A DNA stretch of 64,000 nucleotides from Oscillospiraceae bacterium (lineage in GTDB: Bacteria; Bacillota; Clostridia; Oscillospirales; Oscillospiraceae): the NCBI GenBank assembly GCA_022794215.1, contig JAAWEH010000007.1, forward strand, positions 1 to 64,000, given 5' to 3'. Below the pieces are notes generated by a model that had not been told where the DNA came from, ran no database searches, and saw only the letters and a list, made by a program, of their open reading frames with translations. Positions 17,306-26,277 of the stretch are shown here, piece after piece. The position numbers and the translations under genes were made by a program. Numbering within the stretch: the first letter of the stretch is position 1; every line of letters starts with the position of its first letter.

Positions 17306-18180
17306 ATTTTACACAACAGTTTATCGAGGATAAGGATCTGGTGGAGCAGGCGCTGAAAGAAGCCTTTCGGGGAAGAACGCCCCATGCTGACCTATATGAT
17401 GCTATGAACTACAGCCTTTTGGCTGGAGGAAAGCGACTGCGGCCGATCTTGACCCTGGAGACCTGCCGGCTGTGCGGGGGAGACCCTGCTGCGGTGCTGC
17501 CCTTTGCCTGTGCGGTGGAGATGATCCACACCTATTCCCTGATCCATGACGACCTGCCTTGCATGGACAACGATGAGCTGCGCCGGGGCAAACCCACCAA
17601 CCATATGGTCTATGGAGAGGCCACAGCGGTGCTGGCGGGGGATGCTCTTTTAACGGCCGCCTTCGAGCTGGCACTGGAGGGGAGAGGAAGCCTGGATCCC
17701 TTGGGAGTGCTGGAGGCGCTGCAATGTCTGGCCAACGCTGCCGGAGGCGCAGGCATGGTAGGAGGACAGGCCCTGGACATGGCGGGAGAAGGCCATGCGC
17801 TTACCCAGGCGGATGTGGAGGAGCTCCAGCGGTTGAAAACCGGGGCGCTCATCGCTGCTGCAGCCGAGATAGGCTGTATCTTAGCCGGGGGCAGCCCGGA
17901 GGAGCGGCAGGCCGTTGGCCTGTATGCCGCAAAGCTGGGTCAGGCCTTCCAGATCCGGGACGACATGCTGGACGTGACCGGGGACGAAGAGCGGCTGGGC
18001 AAACCGGTGGGTTCCGACGCCAAGGGGGAGAAAACCACCTTTGTTACCCTTCGGGGGCTGGAAGAGTGCGGACATCTGGTGGAGAAACTGACCCGGGAAG
18101 CGGTGGAGGCTCTTGCGGGGTTTGAAAAGCCGGAATTTTTACAGGAACTGGCCCAGGTATTGGTAGGCCGGAGCAATTGA
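17302..18180 (+). CDS. ispA: Farnesyl (polyprenyl) diphosphate synthase
   Basis: A 292-residue prenyltransferase that condenses IPP with allylic diphosphates. The first Asp-rich motif is in HDDLPCMDNDELRRGKPTNH (about residues 82-101) and the second is RDDMLDVTGD. GGKRLRP near the N-terminus binds IPP. The GTG start overlaps xseB (GTGA). With dxs and uppS elsewhere in the window it belongs to the MEP/undecaprenyl pathway. Confidence 0.95.
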   Translation: MNFTQQFIEDKDLVEQALKEAFRGRTPHADLYDAMNYSLLAGGKRLRPILTLETCRLCGGDPAAVLPFACAVEMIHTYSLIHDDLPCMDNDELRRGKPTNHMVYGEATAVLAGDALLTAAFELALEGRGSLDPLGVLEALQCLANAAGGAGMVGGQALDMAGEGHALTQADVEELQRLKTGALIAAAAEIGCILAGGSPEERQAVGLYAAKLGQAFQIRDDMLDVTGDEERLGKPVGSDAKGEKTTFVTLRGLEECGHLVEKLTREAVEALAGFEKPEFLQELAQVLVGRSN

Positions 18181-18186
18181 GGGGCG

Positions 18187-18660
18187 ATGCCGATGAAAAA
18201 TGTGGTGGATTTTCTGACGGGAAATTTGATATTGAACCTTGCAATCATCGCCTGGGCCGCGGCGCAGCTTTTGAAGCTGGTGGTGGTGCTGGTGACAGAG
18301 CGGCGCTGGGACTGGCAGCACATTTTGTCCAGCGGGGGAATGCCCAGCTCTCATTCGGCCTGTGTCTGCGCCTGCGCATCATCGGTGGGGTTTCTCTATG
18401 GTTGGGGTTCCCCGTTGTTCGCCATTGCAGCGGTCATGGCGGTGGTGGTGATGTACGACGCTTTCAACGTTCGCCGGGAGACGGGGGAACAGGCGAAGAT
18501 TTTGAATTACATGATGGAACATTGGGCGCAGATGAAACCGGAGGAGATTTTTGACAAGGCCCTAAAGGAGCTGATCGGCCACACTCCGCTTCAGGTTTTC
18601 ATGGGAGCCTTGCTGGGAATTGCCATAGGTTGGGGCGGGGCCTATTGGCTCACCCGCTGA
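18187..18660 (+). CDS. DUF212 (YuiD-like) membrane protein
   Basis: A 157-residue membrane protein related to the acid-phosphatase/vanadium-haloperoxidase fold. It contains SSGGMPSSHSACVCACAS, MYDAFNVRRETGEQAKILN and KELIGHTPLQVFMGALLGI, all typical of DUF212. Hydrophobic helices lie at both ends. The ATG at 18187 follows GAGGGGCG. Standing between ispA and dxs suggests, but does not show, a role with isoprenoid phosphates. Confidence 0.88.
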   Translation: MPMKNVVDFLTGNLILNLAIIAWAAAQLLKLVVVLVTERRWDWQHILSSGGMPSSHSACVCACASSVGFLYGWGSPLFAIAAVMAVVVMYDAFNVRRETGEQAKILNYMMEHWAQMKPEEIFDKALKELIGHTPLQVFMGALLGIAIGWGGAYWLTR

Positions 18661-18711
18661 AAAAGCTGCGGGAAATGATCGCATTAGACTGGATCGGGGA
18701 GGGTACAGGCC

Positions 18712-20577
18712 TTGCTGGATATTCCGAATAATCTGCATCTGATTAACGATGCCGAGGCCGAGACTCTTTGTGCCCAGCTGCGGCAGCGGCTGGTGGAGGT
18801 GGTATCCCAAACAGGCGGACACCTGGCCTCCAACCTGGGGGCGGTGGAGCTGACGGTAGCCCTTCACCGGGTCTTTGCCCCGGAGCGGGACAGGTTGGTC
18901 TTTGACGTGGGGCACCAATGCTATAGCCATAAAATACTCACCGGCCGGGACAGCCTGATGGATACCCTGCGCACCTTTGGGGGCATCAGCGGATTTCCCA
19001 AGCCGGCGGAGAGCATCTGTGACCCCTTTGTGGTAGGGCATGCGTCTACGGCGGTCTCTGCGGCGGTGGGCATGGCCCGGGCGCGGACGCTGATGGGGAA
19101 GGATTACCATGTGGTGGCCCTGCTGGGGGATGGGGCCCTCTCCGGCGGCCTTGCCTATGAGGGGCTTTCCGACGCGGGAGACAGCGGGGAACCTTTGTTG
19201 GTCATTTTGAATGACAACGGTATGTCCATTACCCAGAGCGTAGGCGGTGTGGCTGAGCATTTGGCCCGACAGCGGCTGAAGCCCCAATATCTCAGCTTCA
19301 AAAAGGGATACCGGCGAGTCATGCAGGCCTTTTCCCTGGGCCGGCACGTATACAGGGTAACCCATAAAATCAAAACGGCGGTGAAGGAAACCTTGCTGCC
19401 CTGCTCTCTTTTTGAGGACATGGGCTTTACCTATCTGGGGCCGGTGGACGGCCACGATGTGAAGGGCCTGACCCGGCTGTTGAAATATGCCAAGGAGCTG
19501 GAGGGGCCTGTGCTCCTTCATGTCCGTACGGTAAAGGGCAAGGGCTATGCCCCGGCGGAAGGGGAGCCCGACCGTTTTCACGGCGTGGGAAAATTTGATC
19601 CGGTTTCGGGCAGAGCGCTGTCCCCGGCAAGCCCCAACTTTTCCTCTGCCTTTGGCGAGACCTTGTGTGCCCTGGCGGAGAAAGACTCCCGCATCTGTGC
19701 CGTTACTGCCGCCATGCAGCCGGGCACCGGACTGGATGGGTTTGCCCAACGGTTCCGCCCGCGGTTTTTTGATGTGGGCATTGCCGAGGGACATGCGGTT
19801 ACCATGTGTGCGGGAATGGCCAAGCAGGGTATGATTCCTGTCTTCGCGGTCTATTCCTCCTTCCTCCAGCGCTCTTACGACATGCTGATCCATGATGTAG
19901 CGCTTCAAAACCTCCATGTAGTTTTCTGCGTGGATCGGGCGGGGCTGGTGGGGGAGGACGGAGAGACCCACCACGGGGTGTTTGACGTGGCCTTTCTGGA
20001 TACCATTCCCGGTATGACAGTGTTAGCCCCAGCTTCCTTTGCGGAGCTTCGCACCATGCTGAATTACGCGATTTACCAGGTCAAGGGGCCTGTGGCCATC
20101 CGCTACCCTCGCGGCGGGGAAGGAGACTATACAGCCGACAGTGGTATAGACGCTGCGGTGGTTCTCCGAAAGGGGACGGATGTGACCCTGGCGGGGTATG
20201 GCCCCCAGATAAACGCTCTTTTGAAGGCGGCGGAGACCCTTGGGGAAAAGGGAATTTCTGCTGAGGTGGTCAAGCTCAATATTCTGACTCCTGCCTCGTG
20301 GGGAGAGCTGTTTGACTCGGTGAGCAAGACAGGCAGACTGTGGTTTTATGAGGAGGTCATGGCCGCCAACTGTGTTGGCCGGCGGGTGGCGGCGGATCTG
20401 AGCGTATATGGTATTGCCGCACAATACGTTGCCCTGCGGAATTTGGGCGACAGGGTTCCGCCTCAGGGCAGGACGGAGCAGCTGCGCAGAATGAACAATT
20501 TGGATGCCGAAAGCATTGTCCGGCAAGTGGAGGAGGTGACCGTCCTTGAAAAAACGGCTGGACGTACTTCTGGTTGA
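18712..20577 (+). CDS. dxs: 1-deoxy-D-xylulose-5-phosphate synthase
   Basis: A 621-residue thiamine-diphosphate enzyme that joins pyruvate and glyceraldehyde-3-phosphate, the first step of the MEP pathway. It shows GHQCYSHKILTGR, the TPP motif GDGALSGGLAYEGL with LNDNGMSI, and the second-half blocks GIAEGHAVTMCAGMA, DRAGLVGEDGETHHGVFD and IRYPRG. The start is TTG with GGGAGG upstream. The end overlaps tlyA by 32 bases. Confidence 0.96.
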   Translation: MLDIPNNLHLINDAEAETLCAQLRQRLVEVVSQTGGHLASNLGAVELTVALHRVFAPERDRLVFDVGHQCYSHKILTGRDSLMDTLRTFGGISGFPKPAESICDPFVVGHASTAVSAAVGMARARTLMGKDYHVVALLGDGALSGGLAYEGLSDAGDSGEPLLVILNDNGMSITQSVGGVAEHLARQRLKPQYLSFKKGYRRVMQAFSLGRHVYRVTHKIKTAVKETLLPCSLFEDMGFTYLGPVDGHDVKGLTRLLKYAKELEGPVLLHVRTVKGKGYAPAEGEPDRFHGVGKFDPVSGRALSPASPNFSSAFGETLCALAEKDSRICAVTAAMQPGTGLDGFAQRFRPRFFDVGIAEGHAVTMCAGMAKQGMIPVFAVYSSFLQRSYDMLIHDVALQNLHVVFCVDRAGLVGEDGETHHGVFDVAFLDTIPGMTVLAPASFAELRTMLNYAIYQVKGPVAIRYPRGGEGDYTADSGIDAAVVLRKGTDVTLAGYGPQINALLKAAETLGEKGISAEVVKLNILTPASWGELFDSVSKTGRLWFYEEVMAANCVGRRVAADLSVYGIAAQYVALRNLGDRVPPQGRTEQLRRMNNLDAESIVRQVEEVTVLEKTAGRTSG

Positions 20578-21352
20578 GCAGGGGCTTGTGGAATCCCGCC
20601 AGAAGGCCCAGGCTCTCATTATGGCAGGCCAGGTCTATGTGAAGGGACAGAAGGTGGACAAGGCCGGCACACCCACTGATCCCGGCGCTCCTATCGAGCT
20701 GCGGGGGGGCGGACTGAAATATGTGAGCCGGGGAGGGCTGAAGCTGGAAAAGGCCATGGAGACCTGGCCCATCCGGATAGAAGGTGCAGTTTGCGCGGAC
20801 ATTGGGGCCTCCACAGGTGGTTTTACCGACTGTATGCTCCAAAATGGGGCCAGTAAGGTTTACGCTGTGGATGTGGGTTACGGCCAGTTTGCCTGGAAGC
20901 TGCGCAGTGATTCACGGGTGGTCTGTCTGGAACGAACCAATGCCCGGTATCTCACCCACGAGGAAGTGCCTGATGAGCTGGATTTTGCCAGCGTAGATGT
21001 ATCTTTTATTTCTCTCAATTTGATCCTTCCGGCCCTGGGTGGACTAATGAAACCGTCCGCCCAGGCGGTTTGCCTTATCAAACCTCAGTTTGAGGCAGGG
21101 CGGGAGAAGGTGGGCAAAAAAGGCGTGGTTCGGGACAAGGCGGTTCATTTGGAGGTGCTGGAACACTTTTTTGACCATGCCAGGGCCGCCGGTTTTGGGG
21201 TCTTGGGGCTGACATGGTCGCCCATCCGGGGACCGGAGGGCAACATTGAATACTTAGGCTGGCTGTCTGCCGGAGGGGAAACCACTTGGGAGGGAGACCT
21301 GAATGCTCTGGTGGAGGCCTCCCACGCCGGCCTGGAGGGGGAAGCCACATGA
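20546..21352 (+). CDS. tlyA: TlyA-family S4/methyltransferase protein
   Basis: A 268-residue protein with an N-terminal S4 domain (RLDVLLVEQGLVESRQKAQ) and a Rossmann SAM-binding domain (CADIGASTGGFTDCML, then VDVSFISL and LIKPQFEAG). TlyA enzymes 2'-O-methylate rRNA; the family is also annotated as hemolysin or YqxC. It starts with TTG inside the dxs end and overlaps nadK by ATGA, the standard Firmicute order. Confidence 0.92.
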   Translation: MKKRLDVLLVEQGLVESRQKAQALIMAGQVYVKGQKVDKAGTPTDPGAPIELRGGGLKYVSRGGLKLEKAMETWPIRIEGAVCADIGASTGGFTDCMLQNGASKVYAVDVGYGQFAWKLRSDSRVVCLERTNARYLTHEEVPDELDFASVDVSFISLNLILPALGGLMKPSAQAVCLIKPQFEAGREKVGKKGVVRDKAVHLEVLEHFFDHARAAGFGVLGLTWSPIRGPEGNIEYLGWLSAGGETTWEGDLNALVEASHAGLEGEAT

Positions 21353-22218
21353 GGATCGTTTTAAGCCCAAACCCCTATCGGGATAAGGGGTTGAAGGCGG
21401 CGCAGGCGGCAGAAAAGGTGCTGCGGGAAGCAGGGGTAGAGACCTGCATGTGCCTGCCTTTTGATCTGGAACAGAGCAGTGTGGAGGTGCCGGGGCATCT
21501 CCGGTTTTTGCCGGAGGAGGAGGCGCTCCAGGGTGCGGATATGCTGGTTTGTTTCGGAGGAGACGGTACGATCCTCCATGCCGCAAAGGACGCCCAAAAT
21601 CACGGTTTGCCGGTATTGGGAGTGAACTTGGGCAGCGTAGGCTTTATGGCGGAGCTGGAGACCTCCGAGCTGGCGCTTTTGGCGAAGCTGACCCAGGGAA
21701 AATACCGGCTGGAGGAGCGGATGATGCTAGACGTGGCCGTTCGCCGGGAGGGGAAGACCATTTACCGGGATCTGGCTCTTAACGATGCGGTGATCACCAA
21801 GGGAGCGGTGGCCCGGATCATTGACCTGGACGTGAAGGCAGACGGCGTTTTGGTGGGGCGGTTCCCCGGAGATGGGATCATTGTCTCCACCCCCACCGGC
21901 TCCACCGCCTATGCCATGTCTGCCGGCGGCCCCATTGTGGAGCCTACGGCAGAAAATATTTTGGTAACGCCCATCTGTCCCCATGCCCTTCACGCCCGGT
22001 CCTTTGTACTGGATCGAAACCGTTCGGTGGCGGTGAAAATGGGGAAATTGACCCGCAAAACGGCCTATCTTTCGGTGGATGGGGGCAAGGCCTTTCGTCT
22101 GGGAAGCAGCGATCAGGTGGAGCTTCACCGTTCCCGCTCCCGGGCAAAACTGGTTCGATTGACCAATCGGAGCTTTTATACCATCGTGAATCAGAAATTA
22201 GGGAGGACTGACAGGTGA
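21349..22218 (+). CDS. nadK: NAD kinase
   Basis: A 289-residue enzyme that phosphorylates NAD to NADP. The GGDGTIL motif is near residues 68-74; LNDAVI and FPGDGIIVSTPTGSTAYAMS are the nucleotide-binding and catalytic blocks. The ATG at 21349 overlaps the tlyA stop; an ATG at 21286 would lie fully inside tlyA. The final codons overlap the GTG of argR. Confidence 0.96.
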   Translation: MRIVLSPNPYRDKGLKAAQAAEKVLREAGVETCMCLPFDLEQSSVEVPGHLRFLPEEEALQGADMLVCFGGDGTILHAAKDAQNHGLPVLGVNLGSVGFMAELETSELALLAKLTQGKYRLEERMMLDVAVRREGKTIYRDLALNDAVITKGAVARIIDLDVKADGVLVGRFPGDGIIVSTPTGSTAYAMSAGGPIVEPTAENILVTPICPHALHARSFVLDRNRSVAVKMGKLTRKTAYLSVDGGKAFRLGSSDQVELHRSRSRAKLVRLTNRSFYTIVNQKLGRTDR

Positions 22219-22667
22219 AAAGCAAGCGCCAACAGGAAATTTTAGATATCATCTCCACCAGGGAGGTGGAGACCCAGGAGCAGCTTTTAGAGCACCTGAA
22301 GGAGCGGGGGATCGTTACCACCCAAGCCACTATTTCCCGGGATATTAAGCAGCTCCATCTGGTAAAGGAGCTTACTGCCGGAGGGATCTACAAGTACGCG
22401 GTATCTCAGCGGAAGGTGGCAGCGGGTTTTGCCGGAAAGCTGCGTACGATCTTCCGGGAGAGTATCACCTCCTTTGATATGGCCCAAAATATTGTGGTTT
22501 TAAAGACCATGGCGGGGTTGGCCAACGCCGCGGGAGCTGCCATTGACGGAATGGAACTGCCCGGCTTGGTGGGCTCTTTGGCGGGGGATGATACCGTTCT
22601 TCTCATTATGCGCTCCAATGAGGCAGCGGCGGAATTCTGCGAGGAGATCCGGGAGATGCTGCTTTGA
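22215..22667 (+). CDS. argR: Arginine repressor ArgR/AhrC
   Basis: A 150-residue regulator with a winged-helix DNA-binding domain (TTQATISRDIKQLHLVK) and a C-terminal arginine-binding oligomerisation domain (GAAIDGMELPGLVGSLAGDD). It represses arginine synthesis genes; none lie in the window. The GTG start overlaps nadK (GTGA). A stem-loop separates it from recN. Confidence 0.96.
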   Translation: MKSKRQQEILDIISTREVETQEQLLEHLKERGIVTTQATISRDIKQLHLVKELTAGGIYKYAVSQRKVAAGFAGKLRTIFRESITSFDMAQNIVVLKTMAGLANAAGAAIDGMELPGLVGSLAGDDTVLLIMRSNEAAAEFCEEIREMLL

Positions 22668-22702
22668 GGGGAATCCTTTGGCGCTTTGGGAAAACGATGT
22701 AA

Positions 22703-22724
22703 GGGCCGCTGTTTGCAGCGGCCC
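22703..22724 (+). repeat. GC-rich stem-loop between argR and recN
   Basis: A 9-bp perfect stem (22703-22711 with 22716-22724) and a 4-base loop, without a following T-run. It is not a standard intrinsic terminator; it may mark mRNA processing or slow read-through between the two genes. Confidence 0.6.
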
Positions 22725-22756
22725 ATACCCATACCTGTGAAAAAGGAGTGAGGTTC

Positions 22757-24454
22757 ATGCTCTCCGTCCTTCACATTGAAAATATTGCCGTGATCGAGTC
22801 GGCGGACATCCTTTTCGGCCCGGGCTTCAACGCCCTCACCGGTGAGACCGGTGCGGGCAAGTCCATCGTGGTAGATGCCATGAGCGCCGTTACCGGGGAG
22901 CGAACCAGCCGGGAACTGATCCGTACCGGAGCCCGCTCTGCGCTGGTCACGGGTACCTTTACAGAGGTAAAGGCGCTGCCTTGGCTGACGGCCAACGGCT
23001 TTGCTCCCGATGAAAATGGGGAGATGCTCCTCCAGCGGGAGATTCTGCCCGACGGCAAGAACCTCTGCCGGGTCAATGGCCGGCCGGTGACGGTGGCCCA
23101 GCTCAAGGCGCTGGGGCAGCAGCTTTTGAATATCCATGGTCAGCACGATGGCCAACAGCTGCTGGATGAGGGCTGTCACCTGGGATATCTGGATCGCTTC
23201 GGGGGGACAGAGGGCCCTTTGGTGGCGTACCAGCAGGCATATCAAAAGCTGACTGCGCTGGAGCGGAAGATCGCCTGCCTGCAAATGGACGAAAGCGAGA
23301 AGGCCAGAAGGGTGGATACCCTTCAATTTCAGATCGGTGAGCTGGAGCGGGCAGAGCTGACGGCGGGGGAAGAGGAGGCGCTGAATGAGCGCAGGGATAT
23401 CCTCCGCAATGCCGCTGACCTGGCGCAGGCGGCCCAGGGCGCTCACTATGCCCTGTCAGGAGATGAGGACAGCGCCGGGGCGGTGGCCCTTCTCATGGAG
23501 GCAGAGCAGGCCCTGGAGCGGACAGCGGGGGTGAGCCCGGAGCTGGATGAGCTGCGGGAAAGGCTTACTGACTGCCGCTGTCAGGTTCAGGACGTGGCAG
23601 ATTCCGCCCGGGATCTGTCGGGAAGCTTTGACTTTGAACCTGGGGAGCTGGATCAGCTGGAGAGCCGCTTGGATCTTCTGTACCGCCTGAAAAAAAAGTA
23701 CGGCGGCAGTGTGGAGGAAATGCTGGATTATCTGGATCGGTGCCAGAAAGAGCTGGATGAGATCCAGTTTGCCGATGATGCCCTTTGCCGCTTGGAGCAG
23801 GAGCGGGCCAAGGCGCTAAAAGAAGCCAAGGCTTTGGCCCAAGCCCTTTCGGAGTGCCGAAAGAGTGCGGGTAAAGCCCTGGAGGAGCGGATCCAGGCAG
23901 AGCTTGCCCAGCTGGACATGCCGAAGGTTCGTTTCCGGGTGGAGTTTGAAGAAATCGCGGGCGAAACAGGGCTCAATGCCGATGGCATGGATCTGGTGCG
24001 CTTTCTCATGTCCGCCAATGTGGGAGAGGATTTGAAGCCGATTCAAAAGATCGCCTCTGGCGGTGAATTGGCCCGGATCATGCTGTGTTTAAAAAACGTG
24101 TTGGCGGAAAATGACGATGTGGGAACCCTGGTTTTTGACGAGGTGGATACGGGGGTATCCGGCCGGGCGGCCCAGAAGGTGGCGGAAAAGCTGGCCCAGG
24201 TTGCCTGCCGCAAGCAGGTGCTCTGTGTGACTCACCTGCCGCAGTTGGCGGCCATGGCCGACGTTCACTTTTCGGTGGAGAAGGGGGAGCGCGGGGGTCG
24301 GACGTATACGGCGGTAGAGTCGTTGGAGCGGGGCAGAAGGCAGCAGGAGCTGGCCCGCCTCACCTCCGGTGAACATATTACCGCCTCGGCCCTGGACAGT
24401 GCGGGAGAGCTTCTGGACGCGGCGGAGAGCTATAAAAAAACGCTGCACGGCTAA
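22757..24454 (+). CDS. recN: DNA repair protein RecN
   Basis: A 565-residue SMC-like ATPase for double-strand break repair. Walker A is GETGAGKSIVVDAMSAV (about residues 31-47), the central part is coiled coil, and the signature ASGGELARIMLCLK and Walker B LVFDEVDTGVSGR lie in the C-terminal half. The ATG at 22757 has AAGGAG eight bases upstream; a GTG at 22748 is the alternative. In B. subtilis recN precedes spoIVB and spo0A; here murB follows. Confidence 0.96.
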   Translation: MLSVLHIENIAVIESADILFGPGFNALTGETGAGKSIVVDAMSAVTGERTSRELIRTGARSALVTGTFTEVKALPWLTANGFAPDENGEMLLQREILPDGKNLCRVNGRPVTVAQLKALGQQLLNIHGQHDGQQLLDEGCHLGYLDRFGGTEGPLVAYQQAYQKLTALERKIACLQMDESEKARRVDTLQFQIGELERAELTAGEEEALNERRDILRNAADLAQAAQGAHYALSGDEDSAGAVALLMEAEQALERTAGVSPELDELRERLTDCRCQVQDVADSARDLSGSFDFEPGELDQLESRLDLLYRLKKKYGGSVEEMLDYLDRCQKELDEIQFADDALCRLEQERAKALKEAKALAQALSECRKSAGKALEERIQAELAQLDMPKVRFRVEFEEIAGETGLNADGMDLVRFLMSANVGEDLKPIQKIASGGELARIMLCLKNVLAENDDVGTLVFDEVDTGVSGRAAQKVAEKLAQVACRKQVLCVTHLPQLAAMADVHFSVEKGERGGRTYTAVESLERGRRQQELARLTSGEHITASALDSAGELLDAAESYKKTLHG

Positions 24455-24497
24455 AGTGCCGTCATTTCACATACACTGGCAGAAAGGAGGAAGGGCC

Positions 24498-25409
24498 GTG
24501 GATGATTGGGATATCCTGGAGCAAGAATTGAAAAAAGCCTGTCCCGGAATGAAAGTATGCCGGAATGAGCCCATGGCGAAGCGAACCACCTTCCGGGTGG
24601 GAGGGAATGCCGCAATAATGGTTTTTCCGCAGACGGAGCAGGAGGCCGCTGCCGCCCTTCAGACACTCTGCCGGATGGAGATTGCCCCCTTCTTCTTGGG
24701 CAATGGCTCCAATCTGCTGGTTTCCGACAGCGGTTATGAGGGCGTTGTGGTCAAATATTCCGCAGTGCTGCACCCTCAGGAGAGGGATGGAGTGTTTGTC
24801 GCCGGGGGAGCCACCCTTTTGAGCGAGCTGTCCACTGCCGCGGCAAAGAGCGGATTAAAAGGTTTGGAGTTTGCCTATGGGATTCCCGGCACTGTGGGCG
24901 GAGCTGTTACCATGAATGCGGGCGCCTACGCAGGCGAGATGGCCCAGGTGGTTTCCTGGGTCAAGGTTATGGACGGACAGGGGAATGTGGAGACCATCCC
25001 CGCTGAAAGCTGTGATTTTTCTTATCGCCACAGCGCTTTTTCCGATGGAAAGAGGCTTGTTTTGGAGGCGGGCTTTTCTCTTGCACCCGGCGATCAAGGG
25101 GAAATCCAGGCCAAAATGACCGAGCTGCTGACCCAGCGGAAGGTCAAGCAGCCCCTGGAATACCCTTCGGCGGGCAGCACCTTCAAGCGGCCCCCCGGAT
25201 ATTTTGCCGCCGCCCTTATTGACCAGTGTGGGCTGAAAGGCCTGACGGTAGGCGGGGCTCAGGTGTCGGAAAAGCACGCCGGCTTTGTCATCAACCGGGG
25301 CGGGGCCACCTGCACTGATATCCTGACGCTGGTGGAGCAGGTGAAAGAGCGGGTCCTGGCGGAGACAGGCGTTGCGTTGGAATTAGAGGTCAAGACTCTG
25401 GGAGTGTGA
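24498..25409 (+). CDS. murB: UDP-N-acetylenolpyruvoylglucosamine reductase
   Basis: A 303-residue FAD enzyme making UDP-N-acetylmuramate for peptidoglycan. It has the FAD-domain stretch RTTFRVGGNAAIMV, FLGNGSNLLVSDSGYEG and IPGTVGGAVTMNAGAY, and the catalytic serine block PSAGSTFKRP. The GTG at 24498 is chosen for the AAAGGAGG eight bases upstream; the frame stays open upstream inside recN. It leads directly into rapZ. Confidence 0.95.
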   Translation: MDDWDILEQELKKACPGMKVCRNEPMAKRTTFRVGGNAAIMVFPQTEQEAAAALQTLCRMEIAPFFLGNGSNLLVSDSGYEGVVVKYSAVLHPQERDGVFVAGGATLLSELSTAAAKSGLKGLEFAYGIPGTVGGAVTMNAGAYAGEMAQVVSWVKVMDGQGNVETIPAESCDFSYRHSAFSDGKRLVLEAGFSLAPGDQGEIQAKMTELLTQRKVKQPLEYPSAGSTFKRPPGYFAAALIDQCGLKGLTVGGAQVSEKHAGFVINRGGATCTDILTLVEQVKERVLAETGVALELEVKTLGV

Positions 25410-25413
25410 AAGC

Positions 25414-26277
25414 ATGGAATTTATTGTGATATCGGGTCTTTCCGGGGCGGGAAAAAGCCGGGCGGCCTCCTTTATGGAGGATATCGGCTACTTTGTAGTG
25501 GATAATATGCCGGCGGCGCTGATCCCTAAGTTTGCCGAGCTGTGCATGGCGGGACAGGGACAGTATGACCGGGTGGCCATCGTCTGCGATATCCGGGGTG
25601 GGCAGACCTTCGACGGCCTCTTTTCCGCCCTTGCGGACTTGGAAAAGATGGGCTGTGACCATAAGATTCTTTATGTGGAGGCAAGCCCGGAAACCATTAT
25701 CAAACGGTACAAAGAGACCCGCAGACGCCATCCCCTGGCCAAGGACAACCGGTCTTTGGACGAGGCGGTGCGGCTGGAGCGAACCATTCTGGCTCCGGTG
25801 AGATCCCGGGCCGAATATGTTGTGGATACCACCGCGTTTTCTACCGCGAAGCTCCGGGGGGAGATCTTGCGGATCTTTGGAGACGGCGGCCCCCAGCAGG
25901 CCATGAGCGTCAGCGTGATCTCCTTCGGCTTCAAATACGGTATCCCCATTGAGGCGGATCTGGTTTTTGACGTGCGGTTTTTGCCCAATCCGTTTTACAT
26001 CGCGGAGCTGCGTCATCAGACCGGGATCGATAAGCCGGTCTATGATTTCGTTTTCGGCTATCAGCAGAGCAAGGACTTCATGACTTATCTGGAGCGCTTG
26101 ATCGGCTTCCTGCTGCCCCAATATGTGGAGGAGGGCAAGGCTGCTCTGGTGATCGCCATAGGCTGTACCGGCGGACAGCACCGGTCGGTGGCGGTGACCC
26201 GGGCCCTGGCCGATTTTATCCGGCAGAAAGGATATAACGCCACGGAAAACCACCGGGATATGACGAGGGCGCAGTGA
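25414..26277 (+). CDS. rapZ: RNase adapter / nucleotide-binding protein RapZ (YvcJ)
   Basis: A 287-residue P-loop protein: GLSGAGKSRAA near residues 8-18, YFVVDNMPAALIPKF after it, and GCTGGQHRSVAVTRALAD in the C-terminal domain. E. coli RapZ steers RNase E on a small RNA; B. subtilis YvcJ binds nucleotides and influences competence. The local role is not known. It forms the conserved rapZ-yvcK-whiA trio and touches yvcK. Confidence 0.94.
   Translation: MEFIVISGLSGAGKSRAASFMEDIGYFVVDNMPAALIPKFAELCMAGQGQYDRVAIVCDIRGGQTFDGLFSALADLEKMGCDHKILYVEASPETIIKRYKETRRRHPLAKDNRSLDEAVRLERTILAPVRSRAEYVVDTTAFSTAKLRGEILRIFGDGGPQQAMSVSVISFGFKYGIPIEADLVFDVRFLPNPFYIAELRHQTGIDKPVYDFVFGYQQSKDFMTYLERLIGFLLPQYVEEGKAALVIAIGCTGGQHRSVAVTRALADFIRQKGYNATENHRDMTRAQ

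Noticed and set aside
15967-17385. A 472-codon minus-strand open frame opposite xseA-xseB
   Set aside because: Same kind of shadow: GC-rich coding DNA leaves the opposite strand free of stops. No start signal or recognisable domain.
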